DNA of 64,000 nucleotides, taken from the NCBI RefSeq assembly GCF_958295425.1, contig NC_081154.1:21176540-21240539 (forward strand), in the 5' to 3' direction. Below the pieces are notes generated by a model. That model had not been told where the DNA came from and searched no databases. It saw only the letters and a program-made list of their open reading frames with translations. A program made the position numbers and the translations under genes. Source of the DNA: Solea solea. Lineage: Eukaryota > Chordata > Actinopteri > Pleuronectiformes > Soleidae. Shown here piece after piece: positions 49,982-61,900 of this stretch (the first letter of the stretch is position 1; each line of letters starts with the position of its first letter).

Positions 49982-52900
49982 GGACGTGCACACACATGCA
50001 TCCTGTTCAGATTCACTGACATGCATACACATTCAGGGGTGTGTTGGGAACACGTGGGCAGAAAAACGAGACGGTTCAAGTAAGATATAGAACCAAGCCA
50101 AATACCTCGGGGAGGAGAGCGATGTCTGAAGCAGATCCATGTTCTTCAGTAATCCTCATTCATCCCTTCATCTTTGTGTATTTTGCATCAACATTAATAC
50201 CATGAAATTGTCCATCACAGCTTCTGCTGCACAATGGCAGAAAATAAAAAACACAACTCACCTGTTTCGGAAGCCTCTGCTTCACTTTTGGTTGAAATCC
50301 CAGTGTGTGGAGATCAAACAGCAGCAGCTGTTCCAAGAACAGGTTGGAATGTGGAGTTAAGCTCAGGTGTGGCTGCCGCTGAGTAGCTCACACATACACA
50401 CTTACAGTAATTACATACACACAGTCCCACTGTATACACCCTAACCCTCATGTTGGATAATCATTAACAGACAAAACCAGGTCAACATTTCCTGTCATTT
50501 AAAGTTAAAGTTAAAGTTTAAAGTTTAAAGTGTCATTTCCCTAACAACTAAATAAAGGTGAACAATAAATAAAATGAATGGTGTTACAGCAGTTACAGTT
50601 GACTTAACCTCGCATATTTTAATGATTGTTGCCACAGTACAGAGACAGCAGAGACACCAGCAGGTTTTAATTTAAGTTTGAACTACCATCGTTGATACAT
50701 TTTGGCTCACGCCTTAGTGATGTGTTGTGTTGCTCTTAAATATTCTATAATTGGCCAATCACCCAATCGTGAGAGAATCATTGCAATGATGATCATCGAC
50801 AAGTCTTGACGGGATTATTCCAGGTATAACCACTTAACAACGAGTTCAGAAGGAAACCATGTCTCCTTACAATGTTGTTCCCACACAACTAAAATACATT
50901 CTCAATTCTGCTTCATAAGGAACATATTTTCACTAGATAAGTAACATATTTACATGAATGCAAGCATGCATATCAACATGCTGGTGTTTTAACAAAAAAG
51001 TGTATAATTATTTATAGCCGGTGGTCAATATAAGATATTCATTATGATATTAGACAGAATTACAAAGTAAAAGTGCTTGTTTTGATATAAAATGATTCAC
51101 AATAAAAACATATTTATGATTTATATTTAAATTTAGCAAATAATGACGAGGATAATTGTGATTAAAACAGCTTAAATATATGTAATTTCATGTTGAGTGT
51201 AATACATTTAATAAAGCAATGATTACAACCCAATGTCTTATTACTATTATAAAAATATTGCCAGCAAATACATTTAGTCTTGTATTCCATCACCTCGCAC
51301 AGTGGTGGGCGGGGCGCATGTAATTGATTGGAAGGCCACATGTGGCCCCCGGGCCACCAGTTTGACACATGTGTTCTAGTGGTTAAAATGAAAACAACAT
51401 TTAAAAGCAGGTCTGAGATTAGTGTTATTTATTATATGTGAAATGATTCATTTCAAACTGGGTGCCAGCATGCTGAGTGAGCATTGGATGCTAATCATTA
51501 TGCTACTTGAGGGGTACGTGGGCGAACAAGGGGGGGCCATCATGGATTGGTTCCAGCAGCCCAACAACCCTCATATGGAGGACAACGCGTTAGACGTTAG
51601 GTGGCACAGGTGAAAGTTACTCACATCCTGTGTAAGAGCTGTCATCATGAACACAGAATACAGAAGGTGTTACCCAGACCTAATAATGGATATCATGTAG
51701 ATGGTGAAAGAAAACAAATCAAAGATATTTGTGTTCTTAATGAAGCAGCTCAGAAAGATGCTGTTTTGGTCAAACGGCCGTGAATTAGTGTCGACTGTGA
51801 ACAAAATTGCAGGTAAAAGCCAGCAAATGTGCAGTGGGAGGTGAAATGGATAGAGACAGGATTGAAGGATGTAAAGATGGGGGGTGCTGAACAAAGAGGA
51901 GCTCTGTTAATGAATGGTGTCTGATTTCAAGTGTGTTATTGTGGGTTGATGGGGTCAAGACAGTCAGGGGGAGCCAGACAAGCCAAAAATAATGGTGTGT
52001 GCTTGTGTGTGTTTGTCTATTAGGGTGTAGCCAAGAGTATGGGGAGGAATGTGATATGGAGCAGAGCATCATAAACAGCCTCTTAGTGTGTTTTTTGTTT
52101 TGTTCACCTATTTTCCACAAAAACATTACATTAGGCAAAATGTGGCTCTTGAAAATCTTGGAAACCCTGTTTTTTGTCTTTTGGCTGCTCTCTTTCTAAA
52201 GGTAACCACAGCAAATGACTTGAAGCATTTGATTTGTTAGTTTCCCAATATTTCCATAATCCTGTCATGTTCACACCTATACAGAGGCCGTAGTACTTTG
52301 AGAAAACCTAGGAGAACAACTCCACTCACAGATGATCAATTTGGGAATTGAATCTGAACAGTACAAATACAACTCCATGTGACCCTGGAGGTCAAGTTGA
52401 TGCCAGTTCTTCTATCAGGGGCTTTTAACTGCTTTTGAAGAAGAGGGAGCAGCACTACCACCTTTGTTTAAAACCAGAAACAAGTAGGCTGAGGTTTTGG
52501 AAGATTATGAAAGTGTGATTCTAAGATTTCCACCAACGTCTAACATATGGAAATCTGAACATATTTGAAGAAGCTGTGGCTATTTGAATATAGGCACTCC
52601 TCAAACTGGTTTAGGGAGAATTTTAGCCTTAAAGATGTACACCTTCTGGGAGCCAAGAAGTTGCTCAATCTCATAGTTGCTAAATCATTAGCATCACAGT
52701 CAAAGCTGGGTCATTCACACATTATTCAAGCTCATCAGTTGGTTTGTGCGTATCATTTACATTTTAAAAAGACAATACTGAGCTAGCTAATAACAATGGA
52801 GCCACATAACGTTCTGAAACACACAGTGGATTATTAACAGACAGCGTCCAGCATGAAAAAAACCTCTTTTAATCCCTGTATGTGACTTTGAATGAACACT

Positions 52901-55900
52901 AAAGTAATGCAACATTAACAAGATGGGTTAAGTAGGTATTTTCATTGTCATCTCAGAAGAACTGTGTCTGTCCAACTATTCTCATCCCATCCGTTGGTTG
53001 TGTATAAGTTCTGGAGAACGTTTGTGATTAAGACCCACAATACTGTGATTTCAAACATTAAGTGGCTTCTTCGAAATTTCAACTTGCATATTCTGTAAAA
53101 AACTAAGAAAAAAGGATTTTTCTTTGTTTAGCTGAATGGTTGCTGGTTTACTCGTGGTTTCATGTTTTAGTGTGTAAGAGTTCCCTGTAGGAACTACAGT
53201 GGCCTGTTCATATCAGAGCTGATGCTTCTTTTGCTTCATACACTGTAAGGTCCTTTTTAAAAACACTTAGTGCATACTGTATGTCTGGCTGATTTGTCCA
53301 TTTAACCTGCTGTTGAAACATGGTGGTGCAAATTGGTGGCTTCTGTAAACAAAGTATCTTATCTTAAAATGGATTTAAAAGGCTTATGCTAAGGCTACAG
53401 GATCCACACAGTTTTTATTTTCCGTTTCACAGACATGCAGCCAAGAAACATGAAGCTGGCTAAAGACAAGAAGCTAACAACTCAACTGTAAAAATAGAGC
53501 TGATATTGTAAGAAAAGCACCTCAGCTCATGTTAAATCAAATTGGCACATCAAATAGCCATTAATATTAAGGGATTAGGCATTAGGGATTAGGAATGATG
53601 GATACAAATTACAGTATATTGGTGTTGCCATTGAGCACTTAAAGCCTCCACCATGAGAAATGGCCTGCAGCAGTTATGTGCAACTGTCTAAATCACATTT
53701 ATTTGACTCATTAGTGAAAAATGGCCACCTCGCCCTCAGTTGCTCTCCTGAGGTTCTTAGAGGCTTTGATTTCCTGTTGATGATGTAAGTAACTGTGAGT
53801 AACTGTGAGTAAACGACAGATCAGGATGAGTTCCCACATCCGCAGGAGAAGTGAACAGGTCTGCTTAGTGTTAATGGTTAGAGAGAAGTGGGAAGGATGG
53901 GTTGGACACATTGGCTTTTACCTCTTTAATGGCTCCCAGTGGTGTGGGGGGGGGGGGGGGGGGGGGGGGGGGGATGACTAAGTGGTGTGTGTGTGTGTGT
54001 TATAATTGTGCTGATTCACTCTTAAAAATAACATGTGTTGTTACACAGTTCTTTATTTTTAACCATATTTTAGACTTATGTATTAAATGAATAGTTGCTT
54101 ATACAACTGGGAACCTCAACCTTGATGTGTAACTTAACCCTGAAACACTTTCCCACACTCAAAGAAATAACTTGCTCATTGAACATAACAAGTCAAATGT
54201 GTTAACTTAACCAAAAACAATTTTGTTGAGTGAACTCAGTGTATATATGTTCTCGTGTTACTGTTACTTAATTACCAGGGTTCAGGCCAACTGCATTTGT
54301 GAGGGTAAATGCAACACTGACATAATCATTTTGGGCCATTTGAACTTGTATGATATGAGATAGTTTTTACTTTAATAGTGTAGGTACAACTCATTTTTAA
54401 AACAGTTCAGTTACTTGAACTAATTGTGCAGATCCAACAAAGAAAAGTTAGTTAACCTATATGTAACCCTTTTTGGTGGAGCTACAACATATATAAAAAA
54501 CTGTAGTGAACAAATGCGATATCATTTATCTATGGCTAGTGAGATCAGAAACCCTAGAGTCGACTACAGAGCCAATGATGAACCAAACAACACACCAGGA
54601 ACAACTCTGACACAGTATCTCTCCTTTGAGAAAGAACTCCTCTTCCCATTTAATAGAACAGGGAAGGATGAATAGAAAACACAGTTACACAGTGTATAAT
54701 ATGTACAATTCTGTATCAATAGTCTTTGGATTCAATGTTCAATTTAACCCTTTCAACTCAAACACTTAGTCCTAGCAGCAGGTAATACTGCTCAGTCCAC
54801 TGTTTATGGTGGAAGCAAAGTTTCTGGGGTTCAGGGTTCCAATCTTCTGCATGCAATCGATTCTCTAATTCTTCTCCATTGGGCTGTAGCCATCAAACGT
54901 CCAAGCTCCAACTCCAGGTAGATCGGGAACTCTCGGGATCCACAAAAAAACCTGATCTATTGTGCAGACATTCAAGCTTCTAATCTGTACTCCACATAAA
55001 AGCTAGAATTTCCCTGATCATTCTCGAAATGACCAGAGAATAACTCATGAAACATTTCAAAAGGATTTCACAATTATGAAAGATCAACATATGTAATAAT
55101 AAAATCTAATTGCTAGAGAAATTGCTAGAGAATTATGGTTACTGAAATAACCTTTCACTCATTGACCTTCACATATCTCAATTGGCATAAAATAATAATA
55201 ATATAATAATAAAAGAAAAACACATGCTGTGTGCACCTCTTGTGCTGTGTGCATCTCAACATGCGACAGGCTGATATGTATGTATATATATGTATATATA
55301 TAACCCCAGCTGTGGTCAAGTTTGGAGAAGAAAACAAAGCAAACTGGATTTGTTAGAATACAACTTTACTTACTTTTCTAGCAATTTCTTGAAACGTGTT
55401 ACTTTGTAAATACAAGAACACATCCTAATACCTCTGCCGATTAAAACTAAATAAAAAAGAAAAACAAGCGTAACTGCAGAGTTACATTGGAGCCCACTCT
55501 GAGCCTGCCACCAGTTTAACATGTTAAATACAACAACACAAAACTGGGAGTGAGTGAATGTCATGATTTCCTGTATCTGACCCTTCAAATTAAAAGCCTG
55601 TAGCCTTTCATACCCAGTTCAGTCACACGGATTTTTGTGCCACCTGCTGATGAAGGAAGGCAAATATAACGTCTCAAAAATCCATAACTTTCTGTCTGGT
55701 GTTTTTATTTACAGACTATTTTTTCTTGCTTTTTCACTTCACTGGCCCCTCCTGACCAGACAAGAGGCTGAGTGGCCCCCAGGTCATGCCCATGCCCAGT
55801 GAGTACCTACTTAGTACCCAGGCAGCCTGGAAAGTACAGTAAAGTAGGCATGGGCTTGATGTGGACAAACATGGGTGGGGCCACCATGGAAACCACAGAT

Positions 55901-58900
55901 AAACCCGCTTGGGAACCATATTGTCAGCACAAATATAATCTTATGGGGCCACACATGGACATGCTGGCTAATCAGAGCTCAACCTGACCTTGGAGTAAAC
56001 ATTCCCACTGTTATAGACAGCGTTGCAGAGACACACATGACAGCCTCAGTCATGTGTGGATTTTTCAACCGCCACTGATTCCTACTGCCTTCAAGTGGCC
56101 AAAATAAGAGCTAATGTAGGGTTAACTGACTATATGTGCCTTTTAATGGGCAACTGTAGGTCAGAAACGAGTCATCCACTAACTAGCAGGTCAGTGGTTT
56201 GAATACTGACATGTCCGTGGACAAGACACTCAACCGCAAAATGCTCCTGATGATAGTGTGTGAATGATGTTTAACATACAACACACTGACTGAATATTGA
56301 ATACTGTAGTTGAATAGTACTAAATCCTACAGACTTTTTGTTGCTGTTTAACTCAGAAAACTCATATATGATACCTGTCCTTCACAGTTCAATACCTATC
56401 AGTGTCTCCAACCCCCTTCATGAACGAAGGAGGTGAAGATGAACTCTTTCCATCAGAGGAGCCTCCACCAGATATCCTTACAGAGAGAACCACCACCACC
56501 ACCAGTGGTGACTCCCAGGAGCGGATCTACCAGGGTCTGAACGACAAACTCATCCCCATCTATTGCTCCATCCTGGCTGCTGTCGTGGTCGGCCTTGTGG
56601 CCTTCATCATTTTCAAGAGGTAAGGAAATGAAAAAGCTAACAGTAAACAAAATATTACATACTGGTATCTTATGACCCAAAATACTATCAAGTATCTTGT
56701 TAATATATGTTGTATTTTTATTTAAAAGCAGATTTTTGTCACTTTATTTAACCTTTATTTATTTACTTTATGGTGGAAATCTGTCTTGGACTCAACAACG
56801 CTAGAAACATTAACATACAATTGTCGCTAAATATAAGATACACAAGCAACAGAGATTTAAAAATAATAATAATAATAATAATAATAACACCGTAATAATA
56901 AAAAATACAGTATTGTGGAATCAACAACCCCAACACAACAAATAAATATTCAACTTAATTAATTAACAGGTTAATGAATAAGTAAAAGTCATCCTTAATG
57001 CAGCCTTTGTGAACAGCCATGGGTTGAAAGACTAACAAATTAGATTATTTAGAATTGAAGGATTGTGCAAATACATTCAGTGATTAACCTGAATTACACT
57101 TTTCATGTTGTTAGAACAAACATTTAAAGAAATTCTAAATTCAAAAGTTTAATACAAGAGAAGGAATATTGTGCTCATGACAAAAAAGCATAGGGCCAAA
57201 AAAATCCAATAATAAAAGATACAAACTTCTGAATTCTGAATTTTCCAGTTTCATATTTAATGATATGATCTGCTGCTTTTCTGGAGGGCAGTTCTTGGTT
57301 GCTGTTTTCTGGGTCATAATACTGTATGATCTCCGTTTCCACTGTTAATCATTTAAATATTCAGTGCACAATATGTTTTTGTGTCTGTGTCCTTTTGAGG
57401 CAAAGGAAGCACAAAACACAGAAGCCTCAAGACAGTCAGAACACTGAAGCTGAAGGCGGCGTTTCAACTGTTAAGCTGCAAACTGAATAATACATTTTAA
57501 ATGATTTTTAAATTAGTAAAACTAACCTCAGATGCAGTATAAAATCAGTTTTCATCACCACATTTCCATCAATTAGCTGCTGTTGTTAAAGGCTGCCATC
57601 TGGACTAACATCCAAACATCTCAGTGACTTGGCATATCTGCAATTGTGCGACAATTGTGGGTCTTTTTAATTTGTTTTTGTGATGTGAGAACTGATTCTT
57701 TTGTATATGTAACTCTTAGTTCTTAGTGTGGAATTGTCTTTTTTTTAAGATTTAGTATTATCTTCTGTGACATACTTAAAACATAGTGTTTGATGTTGAG
57801 TTGTTTAATCTGTCAAACTGCATTCCCTCAGTGTCTAATAATCCTTTTCTTACGCTGCTCTCACACTTTCATGAGACTTTCACATTGGAGTGGCATGAGG
57901 AGGTAGCTGTCGGTTAGCAGAGCAGTGTCTATTATGACTAAATACTAAGCAAGTGTAGCTAATGTTCCTAAAGTGAAGGTGATGTTTGCCATGGTTAGGG
58001 ATGTGTAGTGTTTTACCTAAACGTGATTTGATGGTGATCAGCTGTGCAGGAGTATTTGACTTTTCACAACTACTTTTCAAAGTGAATGAGAAGCATTTGA
58101 GTTGATGTGTGATTCAGCATTGAGGGTTCTCCTATCTAACATTATTTTAATTCAGTTCCAAATAGGCAAAAGGCGAAATGAGCTGTTGAAGATTTGGTGA
58201 GCTGAAAGGAGAGTGAAAACAAGTTTCACATCAGCTGAAAGTAAATGAGCTTGTATTTAATAATTGATAATTGATTATATGCACAGTCTCTTCTTGGTTT
58301 TTCATAGGGCAGCCAGACTATTTCCGCTAAGCTGTCAACCAAAGATGTAGAGATTTTCTACAGTTGGTGTCCACAGAAGTTACTAAGAAGTTATAGAATT
58401 TAGCGCTGGGGTCACCATGGAAACCTCCACCGAACCTGCTTGGAACCCATGTTGTGAACCCTAATATAACCTTATGGGACCAACATGTACATGCTTGCTG
58501 GGAATGTGCCCATTCACACTCAGATGGGCATGACAGCATTCACTATTAAAACACTAGGTAATAGATGAACTAATGACTGCATTTGTCCAAAACTAATGTG
58601 GACACTTGTGTCAGGCATGGTGCTGCTTTTGAAAGGCATTTTTAAAACAGGTACTTAACTGACAGAACTGCTATGCACCATCATCAGGGTAATGATAAGG
58701 TTGGTACACTTGGATTATCTGTTTTCATCAAACTTAATAATTGTCCATGGAACCGAAGATTTCCACAAACATTTAGAGTACATTCTTTGTTGATGATCTT
58801 CTTGTTCCTTCTTCTCTTCTTGATTTTCTTACTCATCGTCAGGTGGAACAGCTGTAAGCAGAATAAACAGGGGGCCAACAACTGCACAGCCAACCAGAAC

Positions 58901-61900
58901 CAGACTCCATCACCTGAGGGGGAGAAGCTGCACAGCGACAGTGGCATTTCTGTGGACAGCCAGAGTCTGCAGGAGCAGCAGGGCCAGACTCAGGCCCACA
59001 CAGGTAACACCTGAGCAAGTGTTATTATGCTTTTGGTGTGCGCACATGTTACCATTATATGGATCTGGATTTTTCTGTAATCCTCAAACAAGTCTGATCT
59101 GTAGCAAACCTGACTTCCTGTGAATGTGTCATGTGAGCTGCACCCTTAACTTTCCCAACGTGTCAAAGACAAGACTTCTGGTGTCTTCATCATCTCCACC
59201 CCCAGAACAACCTTTCAAACTTACTGTAGCAAATCAGCAAACAGGGATTACAACACTGACTGTTGTTCTTTGACTACTCTTTCTGTGAGTTTCCAGTTCT
59301 ATTGTATCTGACCGGACTAAAAACACATGCTTGCTCAGCTATTATAAAGAACACAGTTGTTTTTTTGTGCTTCTATGTAAAGTCGCCTGTCACCCGTTGG
59401 ATTTGTTTATGCGTAACAGTCACCTGATCATCAGACAGTAGGGACAAAGCAACATGCCTTCACATGTGTTCTTTGAAATGATGTTGAAAAGAAGTTGTCA
59501 CTCATGTAAATGAGCTGGCTCGTGCTTCATCAGTCTGTTCAGACTTGTTTGAAATCTTTTGTACAGGTTTATCTAAGTAACACAAACTGAACAAATGAAG
59601 GCAGCAGTAGACCGGCAGCTTGGGTGTCACTACAAGCTAAATTCAAGGACTTTGGTGTTGAAGAATAAGCATGTTTACATAATGAATAAAACTAAATTTT
59701 CCAGTTAGAAAAGGGCTAATTAATGGACAGGTAAAGTGATGAAGACATTTTTAAATACACCATAGCTGATGTTGATTTTATTAGATGAGCGCTTTGTTAA
59801 AGAAATCCTTACCTTTCTGGCATTTTGAACATGAGCAACTCCGCCTCCCTCAAAGTCCCACCCTCTCCCCCCTGCCTGTGATGTCAGATGCTCCCGCCTC
59901 CCCCAACGCGGGTGGCGATAATGTGAGACACATAATTGAAAGTCAGTGGACTCTGATTCAGAGGCAGCGGTAAGTGAAATTTTGGCTGTGGAAGTGGCGG
60001 CTCGCCTCGGTCAGTCATTGTCAAGTCTTCGCGTATGAGGAGCCGTCAGGGACATTATTCAGATTCAAATGTTATGTGTGTATGAGAGCGTTTCATATGT
60101 GTGTATGAGAGCATAACATTTCATATGTGTGTATGAGAGCATAACATTTCATATGTGTGTATGAGAGCGTTTCATATGTGTGTATGAGAGCATAACATTT
60201 CATATGTGTGTATGAGAGCATAACATTTCATATGTGTGTATGAGAGCATAACATTTCATGTGTGTATGAGAGCATTTCATATGTGTGTATGAGAGCGTTT
60301 CATATGTGTGTATGAGAGCGTTTCATATGTGTGTATGAGAGCATTTCATATGTGTGTATGAGAGCATAACATTTCATATGTGTGTATGAGAGCATAACAT
60401 TTCATGTGTGTATGAGAGCATTTCATATGTGTGTATGAGAGCATAACATTTCATATGTGTGTATGAGAGCATTTCATATGTGTGTATGAGAGCATTTCAT
60501 ATGTGTGTATGAGAGCATTTCATATGTGTGTATGAGAGCATAACATTTCATGTGTGTATGAGAGCATAACATTTCATGTGTGTATGAGAGCATTTCATAT
60601 GTGTGTATGATAGCATAACATTTCATACGTGTGTATGAGAGCATTTCATATGTGTGTATGAGAGCATTTCATATGTGTGTGTGAGAGGATTTCACTAGTG
60701 TGTGTGAATGGTAATTCTGAATAATGTCCCTGACGGCCCGTCATACAAACTCACCTCTCACATAGACTAGTGAAACCTCTCACATAGACTAGTGAAACCT
60801 CTTACATACACTAGTGAAACCCCTCACATACACTACTGAAACATAGACTAGTGAAACCTCTCACATACACTAGTGAAACCTCTCACATACACTAGTGAAA
60901 CCTCTCACATACACTACTGAAACCTCTCACATAGACTAGTGAAACCTCTCACATAGACGAGTGAAACCTCTCACATAGACTAGTGAAACCTCTCACATAC
61001 ACTACTGAAACATCTCACATAGACTAGTGAAACCTCTCACATAGACTAGTGAAACCTCTCACATACACGACTGAAACCTCTCACATAGACTAGTGAAACC
61101 TCTCACATAGACTAGTGAAACCTCTCACATACACTAGTGAAACCTCTCACATACACTACTGAAACATCTCACATAGACTAGTGAAACCTCTCACATAGAC
61201 TAGTGAAACCTCTCACATACACGACTGAAACCTCTCACACATACTACTGAAAATCAAACCTCTCACAAATACTACTGAAAATCAAACCTCTCACATATAC
61301 TACTGGATCATACCTAATACCAAGGGCTTTTTTAGTACCTGCTCTGTTGAGGTTCCAAGCAAACTTTGACAATACTGCAACTGATTGGCACAGAGTGTCG
61401 TCACTGGAAGAGTCATGAGCACGGAATCTGACACCAGAATCAACCTGAACCCAAGCCGAACTGCAGATCAGTTAAAAAGACTTAGAAATACAAACATCTG
61501 CAATATTTAGCACAGAAACCTCCAAAATCTCTATATCTAACAGAAGATTCTGGTGCATTTAACGACAGCACTGCCATCACAACTCGTTCAGCCATATTTC
61601 AGTTCAGTGACTGTGTCATATGGAGTTTACGCTCTGGTCATGCAGGAAGTACTGAAACAACTCTTTTTAATGAACTGATTCTCATGATTCAGTACACCGT
61701 ACACAACATCTCGTAGTTTCGTGCAGCCATATAATTGGAAGGCACCAACAGATTTCACTTTTCAAACCGTAAAGCCACGTCAGTTTCTTGTACACAGTCT
61801 ACGAGTGGATGTCAGTCAGATTATGGATGTGAAAAATGGGAATTAAGCTCAGTCTTCTTCTTCTTCCTATTCTTTCGGCTTCTCCCTCAAGCAGTTGCCA

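Larger units (their letters stand above)
38926..56387 (+). other. ngfr: ngfr intron 3 (17.5 kb)
   Basis: GTAAGA donor and a TTCACAG acceptor. It contains a LINE relic right after the donor, an LTR-like or other dispersed repeat (40475-40915), a LINE C-terminal scrap (40925-41145), family B copies (41245-41510 and 47850-48176) and a DNA-transposon scrap (42914-43125). The composite CA array (44763-46607), family A (46612-46790), family C copy 2, a 28-base G run and family D copy 1 complete the list. Segments 43130-44200, 48180-49940, 50080-51000 and 51380-53940 hold nothing I can assign. An open + frame at 44205-44760 is unrecognised. Confidence 0.85.
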
